Origin: Burkholderiales bacterium
GTDB taxonomy: Bacteria > Pseudomonadota > Gammaproteobacteria > Burkholderiales > Burkholderiaceae_C
NCBI GenBank assembly: GCA_016192425.1
Contig: JACPUE010000032.1
Span: 1-57,682, forward strand
Direction: 5' to 3'
DNA length: 57,682 nt
Positions 44,460-53,014 of this stretch are shown here, one piece after another (within the stretch, counting starts at the first letter, position 1; each line of letters begins with the position of its first letter). The notes beneath the pieces are model-generated. The model was not told where the DNA came from. It was given only the letters and a program-made list of their open reading frames with translations, and did no database searches. A program made the position numbers and the translations under genes.

Positions 44460-45610
44460 GGCTGCAGCCCTTGGGTGGCGGCCCGGTGGAGCGGGTCGAG
44501 TTCAGGCGGAATGTGGGGGTCGGGCATGTTGTCGGGCATGCGGCCCTCGCCGCGCAGGGCGGCCTTGAGGCGGTACACATAGGCCAGCACCTGGGCCACG
44601 GCGGCGTACAACTGCGCGGGAATGGGCTGGTCCAGTTCAGCGTGCGCGTACAGGGCGCGTGCCAGCGCGGGCGACTGCAGCACCGGGATCTTGTGCGCCT
44701 GGGCGATGTCGCGGATCTTGAAGGCCAGCAGGTCGGTGCCGCGCGAGATGACCTGGGGCGCGTTCATGGAGTGCTCGTCATAGCGCAGCGCTACGGCATA
44801 GTGGGTGGGGTTCATCACCACGAAGTCGGCCTTGGGAACGGCCGGAATGCTGGCGCCGTCGGCAATCTCGCGCTGGCGCTGGCGCATGCGGCTCTTGACC
44901 AGCGGGTTGCCGTCCGATTCCTTGTGCTCCTGCTTGACTTCCTCGTGCGACATCTTGAGCCGGTCTTTGAAGAAGAAGGCCTGCAGCGGCACATCAACCA
45001 AGGCAGCCAGAAACACCACCAGCAGCAGCAAGCCCATGCCCTGGGTCAGCCACTGGGCCACATGGCTCAGGGCCAGGCTGGAGGGCTGCAGCACCAGCAT
45101 GGCCACTTCGTCGATGCTGCGGGCCATGTAACTCCAGGCAACGCTGACCAGGATGCCGGTCATCAGCACCATCTTGGCCACGTTGGCGAATTGCTGCTTC
45201 GAGAACAGGTTGGCAAAGCCCGACAGGGGATTGAGCCGGTTGAATTGCGGGGTGATGGGTTTGGCGCTGAAGACCCAGCCGCCTGCCAGCACGGCGGACA
45301 GCAGCGCAGCACCGCCAGTCAGAAGGGCGAACACGCTGCTGGCGACCAGCCCGACGGCTGCCATGTGCTGCAACCGGTTCAGCATGGATGCGGGGGACTG
45401 CACCGTAGCGGCATCAAATACCAGCTGCTGACCCATGCCACGCAGCAGGTGGTCCAGCAGCAGGGGCGACAGTGACAACATCACCAGCGCGCCCGTGCCC
45501 AGAATGGCCAGGTGCGACAGATCCCGCGAGCGGGCTGCCTGGCCGTCGGTGCGGGCCTTCTGCAGCTTGCGCTCGGTGGCGGGGAGATTGCGTTCCTGGC
45601 TCGATTCCAT
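44456..45610 (-). CDS. flhB: Flagellar type III export switch protein FlhB
   Basis: 384 residues with N-terminal ERNLPATERKLQKARTDGQAARSRDL, four membrane helices, and the self-cleaving NPTH motif at about 267-270 (DFVVMNPTHYAVALRYDEHSM). It switches export from hook to filament substrates. First gene of flhB-flhA-flhF-flhG-fliA, which are linked by overlaps and so one transcript. An intrinsic terminator from the upstream cheZ unit lies 50-90 bases before it. Confidence 0.97.
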   Translation of the reverse strand: MESSQERNLPATERKLQKARTDGQAARSRDLSHLAILGTGALVMLSLSPLLLDHLLRGMGQQLVFDAATVQSPASMLNRLQHMAAVGLVASSVFALLTGGAALLSAVLAGGWVFSAKPITPQFNRLNPLSGFANLFSKQQFANVAKMVLMTGILVSVAWSYMARSIDEVAMLVLQPSSLALSHVAQWLTQGMGLLLLVVFLAALVDVPLQAFFFKDRLKMSHEEVKQEHKESDGNPLVKSRMRQRQREIADGASIPAVPKADFVVMNPTHYAVALRYDEHSMNAPQVISRGTDLLAFKIRDIAQAHKIPVLQSPALARALYAHAELDQPIPAQLYAAVAQVLAYVYRLKAALRGEGRMPDNMPDPHIPPELDPLHRAATQGLQP

Positions 45611-45661
45611 GATGGCATGACGGGGCTGTCATGCCATTGTGGCCAGGGGGGGGCAAAACTA

Positions 45662-45701
45662 AAGCCTGAAAAGCGGCGGCACGCCGCGCTTATTCAGGCT
45701 T
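45662..45701 (-). terminator. Intrinsic terminator after cheZ
   Basis: On the minus strand AAGCCTGAA pairs with TTCAGGCTT (arms 45701-45693 and 45670-45662) around a G+C-rich inner stem (GCGCGGCG/CGCCGC-like) and is followed by TAGTTTTGCC. It should end the motA-motB-cheY-cheZ transcript before flhB. An 11-base C tract (G on plus, 45720-45730) follows the cheZ stop. Confidence 0.7.
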
Positions 45702-45730
45702 GAAACACTACATTAGAGAGGGGGGGGGGG

Positions 45731-46366
45731 TCAGAAGCCCAGGCTGGCGAGCAGGTCGTCCACTTGCGACTGGTCGGTGACCACGTCGGGGTTGTTTTCG
45801 GGGTTGACCACCGGGCCGCCAAGGTGTTCGTTCTTGGGCTCTGGGGGGGTGGGGATGGCGTTGTGCGGAGCCGTCTCGATGACCAGTTGCACCAGCTGTT
45901 GCTCGATGGTGCTGGCAAGGGTCAGGACACGCGCAATCACCTGTCCGGTGAGGTCGTGGAAGTCCTGCGCCATCATGATTTCGGTGAGGTGCTCGTCCGT
46001 CGTCTTGGTCGCCTGTTCCACGTCTCTCAAAAAATTGAGGATGCGGCCGGTGGCCACGGCCGTGACCGGGTTCTTGACCATTGCAGCGATCACCTCGCGT
46101 GCCTCGGCGGCCAGGCTGTCGTTGTGCGACTTGGCCAGATCCACGCGGTTGAGCACTTTTTCGGCCGCATCGCCAGTCAGTCTGGCGATGTAGGACAGCC
46201 GACTTTGCGCGTCAGGCAACTCTCCAACGGTGGCCACCAACTGCTCGGCATACCCCAATTCCTTGAGCGAGTCGTGGAGCTGGCGCGTGAGGTGCCCTAT
46301 CTTGTGGTGGATGTCCTGGTCGCCGCCCGTCGGGTGCGTCGGATCCTGCATGTTGCCGTTGTCCAT
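45731..46366 (-). CDS. cheZ: Chemotaxis protein phosphatase CheZ
   Basis: 211 residues. The catalytic helix has TDEHLTEIMMAQDFHDLTGQVIARVL, with the Asp and Gln of the family active site, and the C-terminal CheY-binding peptide QVDDLLASLGF is intact. It dephosphorylates CheY-P. Starts 5 bases after cheY. Its TGA is followed directly by eleven C residues. Confidence 0.96.
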   Translation of the reverse strand: MDNGNMQDPTHPTGGDQDIHHKIGHLTRQLHDSLKELGYAEQLVATVGELPDAQSRLSYIARLTGDAAEKVLNRVDLAKSHNDSLAAEAREVIAAMVKNPVTAVATGRILNFLRDVEQATKTTDEHLTEIMMAQDFHDLTGQVIARVLTLASTIEQQLVQLVIETAPHNAIPTPPEPKNEHLGGPVVNPENNPDVVTDQSQVDDLLASLGF

Positions 46367-46371
46367 GGCGC

Positions 46372-46758
46372 CTACAACCCCAGTTTTTTGATGATCAGGG
46401 TGACTTTCTCTTCCAGCGTCGCCTTGGTGAACGGCTTGACGATATAACCTGCCGCACCGCCTTGCGCGGCCGCCACGATGTCTTCCTTGCGCGCCTCGGC
46501 CGTCACCATCAGTACAGGCAGGTGCTTGAGCTTTTCATCGGCCTTGATTTCAGCCAGCAACTGAAAGCCGTTCATGTTCGGCATGTTGATGTCGGAGACG
46601 ACGAAATCAAACTTGCTGTTGCGCAGCTTTTGCAGGGCGGCAACGCCGTCCTCGGCTTCGTCGGCTTCGGTAAAGCCGCTCTCCTTGAGCAGGTTGCGGA
46701 CAATACGCCGCATCGTCGAGAAGTCGTCAACTATCAGGAAACGAAGGGGTGTGGTCAC
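46372..46758 (-). CDS. cheY: Chemotaxis response regulator CheY
   Basis: 128-residue single receiver domain. Acid pair D11-D12, phosphoacceptor D56 in [12 protein letters not shown], conserved Thr in MVTAEA and Lys in YIVKPFTKA. It binds FliM when phosphorylated. Starts with GTG (46758) behind AAAGGG. It pairs with cheZ and follows motB by 66 bases. Confidence 0.96.
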   Translation of the reverse strand: MTTPLRFLIVDDFSTMRRIVRNLLKESGFTEADEAEDGVAALQKLRNSKFDFVVSDINMPNMNGFQLLAEIKADEKLKHLPVLMVTAEARKEDIVAAAQGGAAGYIVKPFTKATLEEKVTLIIKKLGL

Positions 46759-46824
46759 TTGGGACCCTTTCGATCGGGTATTTCTTGAGGGATTGTGTGG
46801 GAAGACCGCGAGCGTGACAAGTTG

Positions 46825-47763
46825 TTACCTCTGGTCGCCTTTAGAAGGATTGTCGCTCTTTTCTTCGATCCATTGTTCTGCTGGGACGGTGGGAATGGTT
46901 TTCCCTAGGAGCCGCTCTTCGGCTTCACGGGTCAACACTGTGATGGTGATGCGCCGGTTGACAGGGGCCTTGGGGTTGCCGGGTTCCAGCAGATCGCTGG
47001 CGGCCAGCCCCACTACGCGGGCCAGCTTGGCGTCCGGCATGCCCGCGGCCACCAATTCACGGCGCGAGGCGTTGGCACGGTCGGCCGACAGCTCCCAGTT
47101 GCTGTAGCCGCGCTCGCTGTTGCTGTAGGGCACGGCATCGGTGTGGCCAGCCAGGCTGATGCGGTTTTCCACTTCGATCAACGCCGAGCCGATGCCGCGC
47201 AGAATGTCGCGCATGTAAGGCTTGACCAAGGCGCTGCCGCTGTCGAACATGGGGCGGTTCTGCGAATCGACCAACTGGATTTGCAGACCGTCGGGCGTGA
47301 TATCCATGCGGATCTGCGACTTGTATTCGTTGAGCAGCGTGTTGGCAGTGATCACGGCGTCGATCTTGGTTTGCAGTGCCTTGATGCGGGCTTGGTCCTG
47401 GCGTGCCATTTCTTCGCGCATCTGTTCGGGGGTCATGCGCGTGCGCTTGGTCTGGGTAGAGTCCGAGCGGCGCACCTGGCCGTACACCTTGCTCAGGTCA
47501 TTGCCGCCACCTGGAATGATGCTGGAACTGCTGCCCGCGCCGTCGCCTCCTGCCATGGCCACTTTCAGCGGAGAGTTGAAGTAGTCTGCAATCCCCTGCA
47601 AATCACCCTTGGCGGTGGAGCCCAGCAGCCACATCAGCAGGAAGAAGGCCATCATGGCGGTCACGAAGTCGGCATAGGCGATCTTCCAGGCGCCGCCATG
47701 GGCCGCATGGCCCCCCTTCTTGATGCGCTTGATGATGATGGGTTGGAGCTTCTTTTCTGCCAT
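46825..47763 (-). CDS. motB: Flagellar stator protein MotB
   Basis: 312 residues. One membrane helix (YADFVTAMMAFFLLMWLLGS) with the proton-carrying D32, the plug/linker region, and a C-terminal OmpA-like peptidoglycan-binding domain (ISLAGHTDAVPYSNSERGYSNWELSADRANASRREL, NRRITITVL). Proton-type stator with MotA. Starts 24 bases after motA. Confidence 0.97.
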   Translation of the reverse strand: MAEKKLQPIIIKRIKKGGHAAHGGAWKIAYADFVTAMMAFFLLMWLLGSTAKGDLQGIADYFNSPLKVAMAGGDGAGSSSSIIPGGGNDLSKVYGQVRRSDSTQTKRTRMTPEQMREEMARQDQARIKALQTKIDAVITANTLLNEYKSQIRMDITPDGLQIQLVDSQNRPMFDSGSALVKPYMRDILRGIGSALIEVENRISLAGHTDAVPYSNSERGYSNWELSADRANASRRELVAAGMPDAKLARVVGLAASDLLEPGNPKAPVNRRITITVLTREAEERLLGKTIPTVPAEQWIEEKSDNPSKGDQR

Positions 47764-47787
47764 GGCCGTGCGCCGCTGGGTCTGCGC

Positions 47788-48648
47788 CTATTTTTTGCCC
47801 TTGACGTGGCTTTCCAGCTCGGTGAAGCTGGGTCTGTCGCCAGAGAACAACACTTTGCGTCCAAACTCGATGGCCGTGGCCGGGTTGTAGCCCTGCATGC
47901 TGGCGAGCAGCGTGGACTTGATGCATTGCAGCTCCTTGGCCGCGTCTTCCATCTTTTGCTCCACCAGGCCCCCCAGCGGCTCTACCACGCCGTAGGCCAG
48001 CAAGATCCCCAGGAAGGTGCCCACCAGCGCCGAACCGATCATGCCCCCCAGCACCGCAGGTGGTTGCCCCACGGATCCCATGGTGTTGACCACGCCCAGC
48101 ACGGCCGCAATGATGCCGAAGGCCGGCAGGGCGCCCGCCAGGCGGGCCAGCGCTGCCACAGGGGCATGCGCCTCCTGATGGTGGGTTTCGATTTCGTTGT
48201 CCATCAAGGCCTCGATCTCGTGCGCATTGAGGTTGCCCGACACCATCATGCGCAGGTAGTCGGTAACGAACTCGATCACATGGTGGTCGGCACTGAGGGT
48301 GGGGTATTTCTTGAAAATCTCCGATTCGTGCGGCGTCTCGACATCCTTTTCGATGGCCATCAGGCCTTCCTTGCGGGCTTTCTGGAGGATGTCGTACAGC
48401 ATGGCCATCAGCTCCAGGTAGCGCGCCTTGGTGTACTTGGACCCTTTGAGCGCCATGGGCAGGGCCGCCAGGGTGGCCTTGAGCACCTTGGGCTGGTTGT
48501 TGACCACGAAGGCGCCCAGTGCCCCTCCCAGGATGGTGATGGTTTCGAAGGGCAGAGCCTTCAGGATCACGGAAATGTTGCCGCCGTGCCCAACATACAC
48601 CCCGAAGATGCAGCCGAACGCGACGACGTAGCCGATGATGACAAACAT
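47788..48648 (-). CDS. motA: Flagellar stator protein MotA
   Basis: 286 residues with four membrane helices (VIIGYVVAFGCIFGVYVGHGG at the start; LPAFGIIAAVLGVVNTMGSVG and GTFLGILLAYGVVEPLGGLVE later). The cytoplasmic loop carries the charged residues that contact FliG (AMLYDILQKARKEGLMAIEKDVETP). First gene of motA-motB-cheY-cheZ; divergent from the sugar operon. Confidence 0.97.
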   Translation of the reverse strand: MFVIIGYVVAFGCIFGVYVGHGGNISVILKALPFETITILGGALGAFVVNNQPKVLKATLAALPMALKGSKYTKARYLELMAMLYDILQKARKEGLMAIEKDVETPHESEIFKKYPTLSADHHVIEFVTDYLRMMVSGNLNAHEIEALMDNEIETHHQEAHAPVAALARLAGALPAFGIIAAVLGVVNTMGSVGQPPAVLGGMIGSALVGTFLGILLAYGVVEPLGGLVEQKMEDAAKELQCIKSTLLASMQGYNPATAIEFGRKVLFSGDRPSFTELESHVKGKK

Positions 48649-48883
48649 ACTATGAGCAGATCTGCGGCGGTTGTAGGGACGCAGGGAGCCGAACCCCCCT
48701 GCCGTTGGAAATTGCCTATGACCAAATGTATCGGATTGCAGCCTCCTCCAGCAATGCCGGGAGGCGCATGGGGCCGTTTCCTGGCATTGTTGTCGAGTAT
48801 CGCTGGCGCAATCAATGGTTTTGTGGGGCGAATCGGGTGAAGTTCCCCTTTTTTGCGGCGCCGGACTGCCCTATGCTGCCAGC

Positions 48884-49654
48884 ATGAAAGCCGTACTGCT
48901 CGCGGGTGGCTTGGGTACCCGCATCTCGGAAGAATCGCACCTGCGCCCCAAGCCGATGATTGAAGTCGGCGGGCGGCCCATCCTGTGGCACATCATGAAG
49001 ATGTACGCCGCGCATGGCGTCAATGATTTCATCATCTGCCTGGGGTACAAGGGCTATGTCATCAAGGAGTATTTCGCCAACTACTTCCTGCACATGTCCG
49101 ACGTGACCTTCGACATGGCCAACAACCGCATGGAAGTGCACCACCGCCATGCCGAGCCCTGGCGCGTGACGCTGGTGGACACCGGCGAAAGCACCATGAC
49201 CGGCGGGCGCCTGCGCCGTGTGCAGGAATACCTGGAGCCCGGCCAGCCGTTCTGCTTTACCTATGGCGATGGCGTGGCCGACCTCGACATGACCGCGCAG
49301 TTTGCCTTCCACCGCGCCCATGGCTGCCAGGCCACCGTCACCGCCGTGCAGCCCCCGGGCCGCTACGGCGCGCTGGTGCGCAACGGCGATGTGGTGGCAG
49401 GCTTCGAGGAAAAACCCCGGGGTGACGGCGGCTGGATCAATGGCGGCTTCTTTGTCCTGCAGCCCGAGGTGATCGCGCACATTGCCGACGACACCACCAG
49501 TTGGGAGCTGGAGCCCATGACCCGCCTGGCCCAAAGCGGCCAACTGCGCGCTTTCGAACATACCGGCTTCTGGCAGCCCATGGATACGTTGCGTGAGAAA
49601 AACCTGCTTGAAGACCTGTGGCAAAGCGGCAAGGCGCCGTGGAAGTGCTGGTGA
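48884..49654 (+). CDS. rfbF: Glucose-1-phosphate cytidylyltransferase
   Basis: 256 residues. Forms CDP-glucose from CTP and glucose-1-phosphate. [37 protein letters not shown] is the nucleotide-binding signature; [11 protein letters not shown] holds the metal-binding Asp and [11 protein letters not shown] and [18 protein letters not shown] follow. ATG 48884 is used. First gene of the plus-strand sugar operon; its stop overlaps the next start by one base (TGATG). Confidence 0.95.
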   Translation: MKAVLLAGGLGTRISEESHLRPKPMIEVGGRPILWHIMKMYAAHGVNDFIICLGYKGYVIKEYFANYFLHMSDVTFDMANNRMEVHHRHAEPWRVTLVDTGESTMTGGRLRRVQEYLEPGQPFCFTYGDGVADLDMTAQFAFHRAHGCQATVTAVQPPGRYGALVRNGDVVAGFEEKPRGDGGWINGGFFVLQPEVIAHIADDTTSWELEPMTRLAQSGQLRAFEHTGFWQPMDTLREKNLLEDLWQSGKAPWKCW

Positions 49655-50727
49655 TGGCGAACCCCGTGCGGCCCACCCCCGGCTTCTGGCGCGGCAAGCG
49701 CGTGCTGCTGACCGGGCACACCGGCTTCAAAGGCAGCTGGCTGGCCCTGTGGCTCTCGCGCCTGGGGGCCGAGGTCACGGGCCTGGCCCTGCCGCCCGCC
49801 ACGGAGCCCAACCTGTTCACCCTGGCCCGCGTGCGCGACACCTTGCAAGCCAGCCACGCGTGCGATGTGCGCGATGCCCACGCCGTGGCTGCCCAGGTGC
49901 AGGCCGCGCGTCCGCACATCGTGCTGCACCTGGCCGCGCAGGCGCTGGTGCGCACGGGCTATGCAGACCCCGTGGGTACCTACGCCACCAACGTCATGGG
50001 CACGGCCCATGTGCTCGATGCCTTGCGCGGCCAGGCCGATGTGCGGGCGGTGGTGGTGGTGACCACCGACAAGGTCTACCGCAACCGCGAGTGGGCCTAC
50101 CCCTATCGCGAAGACGACCCGCTGGGCGGCCACGACCCCTACAGCGCCAGCAAGGCGGCGGCCGAGATCGTCGCCGCCAGCTATCGCGACGCCTTTTTGG
50201 CCGCGCAAGGCGTGGCCGTAGCCACCGCGCGTGCGGGCAATGTGATCGGCGGGGGCGACTGGGCGGCCGACCGCCTGCTGCCCGACGCCGTGCGCGCCTG
50301 GGCCGCCGGGCAGGCCTTGCACATCCGCCACCCCGAGGCCACGCGCCCCTGGCAGCACGTGATCGAGCCGCTGGCCGCCTACCTGTGCCTGGCCGAGCGC
50401 CTGTGGGCCGAGCCCGCGCACGCCGGGGCCTACAACTTCGGCCCGCTGCCGCACGAGGCCGCCACGGTGGGGGATATCATAAAAATGGCCTCCAGCGCTT
50501 ATCCAGAAAGCGCTGCCAGCTATGAAAACAATAGCAATGGTCCGCACGAGGCTGGCTGGCTGGCGCTGGAGACCGCGCACGCCCGCCAGGCGCTGGGCGT
50601 GTCGCCACGCTGGGGCCTGCACATGGCCGTGGCGCGCACCATGGCCTGGTACCGCGCCCAGCACGGTGGCGCAGACGCGCGCGCCTTGTGCCTGGCCGAC
50701 CTGGATGCCTGGGAGGCTGCCGCGTGA
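49654..50727 (+). CDS. rfbG: CDP-glucose 4,6-dehydratase
   Basis: 357-residue extended SDR giving CDP-4-keto-6-deoxy-D-glucose. NAD site GHTGFKGSWLALWLSRLG; catalytic region VVTTDKVYRNREW and DPYSASKAAAE (Y-x-x-x-K). RPWQHVIEPLAAYL is typical of this subfamily. A family A repeat (50478-50536) encodes KMASSAYPESAASYENNSN in the C-terminal substrate region, where homologues would have a loop. The stop overlaps the next GTG start by four bases. Confidence 0.94.
   Translation: MANPVRPTPGFWRGKRVLLTGHTGFKGSWLALWLSRLGAEVTGLALPPATEPNLFTLARVRDTLQASHACDVRDAHAVAAQVQAARPHIVLHLAAQALVRTGYADPVGTYATNVMGTAHVLDALRGQADVRAVVVVTTDKVYRNREWAYPYREDDPLGGHDPYSASKAAAEIVAASYRDAFLAAQGVAVATARAGNVIGGGDWAADRLLPDAVRAWAAGQALHIRHPEATRPWQHVIEPLAAYLCLAERLWAEPAHAGAYNFGPLPHEAATVGDIIKMASSAYPESAASYENNSNGPHEAGWLALETAHARQALGVSPRWGLHMAVARTMAWYRAQHGGADARALCLADLDAWEAAA
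50478..50536. repeat. Family A coding-embedded palindromic repeat, copy A5 (in rfbG)
   Basis: AGCGCTT, six bases, AAAGCGCT (50494-50514) then GCTATGAAAACAATAGC (50519-50535): same arrangement and spacing as A2 in the dsbD-like gene, but the host gene reads the opposite strand of the repeat. AT-rich, frame kept. Confidence 0.8.
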
Positions 50728-51287
50728 GCCAGCGCTTTGCCTGCACCGCTTTGCCCCTGCACGGCCTGGTGCGCGTGCAGCGCCAGCCCTTGCAGGACGC
50801 ACGCGGCCTGTTCGAGCGCCTGTTCTGCGCCGACGAACTGGCCGCCGCGGGCTGGACGCAGCCCATCGCCCAGATCAACCACAGCGTGACGCGCCAGCGC
50901 GGCAGCGTGCGCGGCCTGCACTACCAGCGCCCGCCGCATGCCGAGATGAAGCTGGTCAGCTGCCTGCGTGGCGAGGTATGGGACGTGGCGGTGGACTTGC
51001 GCGCCGGCTCGCCCACCTTCTTGCAGTGGCATGCCGAGCGCCTGTCGCCCGCCAACGCCTGCGCGCTGCTCATCCCTCCGGGTTTTGCGCACGGCTTTCA
51101 GGCGCTGTCCCCTGGCGCCGAGCTGCTGTACCTGCATTCCGCCGCCTACGCGCCGGGCGCCGAGGCGGGGCTGAACCCGCTGGACCCGCGCTTGGCGCTG
51201 CCCTGGCCGCTGCCTGTGGGTGAAATGTCGCAGCGCGACCGCAGCCATGCGCTGCTGACCGACCTGTTTGAAGGAGTGCACCTGTGA
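50724..51287 (+). CDS. dTDP-4-dehydrorhamnose 3,5-epimerase-family (RmlC-like) protein
   Basis: 187-residue cupin. QINHSVTRQRGSVRGLHYQRPPHAEMKLVSCLRGEVWDVAVDLR and ALLIPPGFAHGFQAL contain the conserved His of RmlC epimerases. In this CDP-glucose operon it likely acts on a CDP-4-keto-6-deoxyhexose (3- and/or 5-epimerisation), as such enzymes do in branched-sugar pathways. The GTG start at 50724 overlaps rfbG (GTGA); its own stop overlaps the next start the same way. Confidence 0.88.
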   Translation: MSQRFACTALPLHGLVRVQRQPLQDARGLFERLFCADELAAAGWTQPIAQINHSVTRQRGSVRGLHYQRPPHAEMKLVSCLRGEVWDVAVDLRAGSPTFLQWHAERLSPANACALLIPPGFAHGFQALSPGAELLYLHSAAYAPGAEAGLNPLDPRLALPWPLPVGEMSQRDRSHALLTDLFEGVHL

Positions 51288-52525
51288 AGTGCCGACACTG
51301 CGGCCAGCCGCTGCACCTGCCGTTTCTGGACCTGGGCAGCGCGCCGCCCTCCAATGCCTACCTGAGCGAGGCCGCCCTGCGCGCGCCTGAAGTCTGGTTT
51401 CCCCTGCGTGTGCTGGTGTGCACGCACTGCTGGCTGGTGCAGACAGAAGACCATGCCGGGCGCGAAGCGCTGTTCACGCACGACTACGCCTACTTCAGCG
51501 CGTTCTCCACCTCCTGGCTCGCGCATGCCAGGGCCTACGTGCAGGCCATGCAGCAACGCCTGGGCCTGGGCCCGCAAAGCCGCGTGGTTGAAGTGGCCTC
51601 GAACGATGGTTACCTGCTGCAATACGTGCAGCAGGCGGGCATCCCCTGTTACGGTATCGAGCCCACAGCCAGCACCGCCCAGGCGGCGCGGGCGCTGGGG
51701 CTCACGGTGGTAGAGCGCTTTTTTGGCGTGGCCCTGGCCGAGGAGCTGGCCCGAGCCGACCGCCAGGCCGACCTGATCGCCGCCAACAACGTGCTGGCCC
51801 ATGTGCCCGACATCAACGATTTCGTCGCGGGCTTTGCGCGCCTGCTCAAACCCCAGGGCGTGGCCACGTTCGAGTTTCCGCACCTGCTGCGCATGGTGCA
51901 GGGCTGCCAGTTCGATACCGCCTACCACGAGCATTACTCCTACCTCTCGCTCACCGCCGTGCAACGCATCTTTGCGGCCAGCGGCCTGGCGGTGATCGAT
52001 GTGCAGGAACTGCCCACCCACGGCGGCAGCCTGCGCGTGTTTGCCGCACGGGCCGATGCCACCGACCACCCGCAGGCCACGCCCGAGGGTGCCGCCCGCG
52101 TGGCGCAATTGCTGGCTACCGAGGCCGCTGCGGGCTTGCTAGGTGCAGATTTTTATAGCAATTTTCAGCCCCAGGCCATACACATCAAGCGGGAGCTGCT
52201 ATTGTTTTTATTGCAATGCCAAGCCCAGGGGCTGAAGGTGGGAGCCTACGGCGCTGCCGCTAAAGGCAACACCTTGCTCAACTTTGCGGGCGTGCGCCCC
52301 GACCTGCTGCCCTACGTGGTGGACAAGAACCCCGCCAAGCAGGGCCAGTACCTGCCGGGCAGCCGCATCCCCATCGTTGATGAAGCCCACTTGCGCCAGC
52401 AGCGGCCCGACCGGGTGCTGATCCTGCCCTGGAACCTGCGGGATGAAGTGGCTGCCCAGTTGGACTATGTCCGCGGCTGGGGCGGGCGGTTTGTGGTGGC
52501 CGTACCTCGGCTGGAGGTCTGTTGA
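51284..52525 (+). CDS. Sugar C-methyltransferase (TylC3/NovU-like, zinc-binding N-terminus)
   Basis: 413 residues. N-terminal zinc ribbon (CRHCGQPL, CTHCWLVQ), central SAM-binding fold (VVEVASNDGYLLQYVQ), the conserved YHEHYSYLSLTAV, and the C-terminal domain GAYGAAAKGNTLLNF with VVDKNPAKQGQYLPGSRIPI. This architecture belongs to NDP-4-keto-deoxysugar C-methyltransferases. It suggests a branched sugar product. A probable family A repeat (52136-52216) encodes GADFYSNF and RELLLFLLQ in the C-terminal domain. GTG start at 51284 overlaps the epimerase stop. Confidence 0.9.
   Translation: MKCRHCGQPLHLPFLDLGSAPPSNAYLSEAALRAPEVWFPLRVLVCTHCWLVQTEDHAGREALFTHDYAYFSAFSTSWLAHARAYVQAMQQRLGLGPQSRVVEVASNDGYLLQYVQQAGIPCYGIEPTASTAQAARALGLTVVERFFGVALAEELARADRQADLIAANNVLAHVPDINDFVAGFARLLKPQGVATFEFPHLLRMVQGCQFDTAYHEHYSYLSLTAVQRIFAASGLAVIDVQELPTHGGSLRVFAARADATDHPQATPEGAARVAQLLATEAAAGLLGADFYSNFQPQAIHIKRELLLFLLQCQAQGLKVGAYGAAAKGNTLLNFAGVRPDLLPYVVDKNPAKQGQYLPGSRIPIVDEAHLRQQRPDRVLILPWNLRDEVAAQLDYVRGWGGRFVVAVPRLEVC
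52136..52216. repeat. Family A coding-embedded palindromic repeat, copy A6 (in C-methyltransferase)
   Basis: AT-rich patch with TTTTTATAGCAATTTTCAG at its left and GCTATTGTTTTTATTGC at 52198-52214 on its right, separated by a diverged CAAGCGGGAGC. Less regular and longer than the other copies; membership is probable. Confidence 0.55.
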
Positions 52526-53014
52526 ATGATCGACATCCACCCCACAGCCCGTGTGTCGGCGCTTGCCGATATTGAGGATTCAGTGCGTGGCACCCGCATT
52601 GTGGTGGGTGCCCATGCAGTCATCGATAGCTTTGTCAAGGTCAAGCCAGCGGGCGGTATGGGCGATCTGCTGATCGGAGAGCATGTGGTAATCAATGCCG
52701 GCTGCGTGCTCTATACCGGGAATGGAATCCGCATAGGCAACCATGTGGCGATTGCTGCCAATTGCACGTTTGCGCCTGTCAACCATGCGTTCGAGGATCG
52801 TGGCAGGTTGATCCGTGAACAGGGCTTTTTACCCAGCAAGGGCGGCATCGTTATCGAAGACGATGTCTGGATCGGTGCCAACTGCGTGCTGCTCGATGGC
52901 GCTTACCTGCGCCAAGGTTGCGTGGTGGGCGCTGGATCGATCGTGCGAGGTGCATTGGATGCCTATACCGTGTATGCAGGGCAGCCCCTGAGCGCTGTCA
53001 GGAAGCGGCAATGA
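52526..53014 (+). CDS. Hexapeptide-repeat (left-handed beta-helix) acyltransferase
   Basis: 162 residues with imperfect hexapeptide repeats (IHPTARVSALADIEDSVRG, ITI-like IGEHVVINAGCVLYTGNGIRIGNHVAIAANC, IVIEDDVWIGANCVLL). Likely O- or N-acetylates the deoxysugar. It starts on the base after the methyltransferase stop and overlaps the next gene by four (ATGA). From here on the G+C content is slightly lower than in rfbF-rfbG. Confidence 0.88.
   Translation: MIDIHPTARVSALADIEDSVRGTRIVVGAHAVIDSFVKVKPAGGMGDLLIGEHVVINAGCVLYTGNGIRIGNHVAIAANCTFAPVNHAFEDRGRLIREQGFLPSKGGIVIEDDVWIGANCVLLDGAYLRQGCVVGAGSIVRGALDAYTVYAGQPLSAVRKRQ

Noticed and set aside
49363-50802. Minus-strand 479-codon frame opposite rfbF/rfbG
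   Set aside because: Antisense shadow with His/Gly/Val/Ala bias; rfbF and rfbG are certain.
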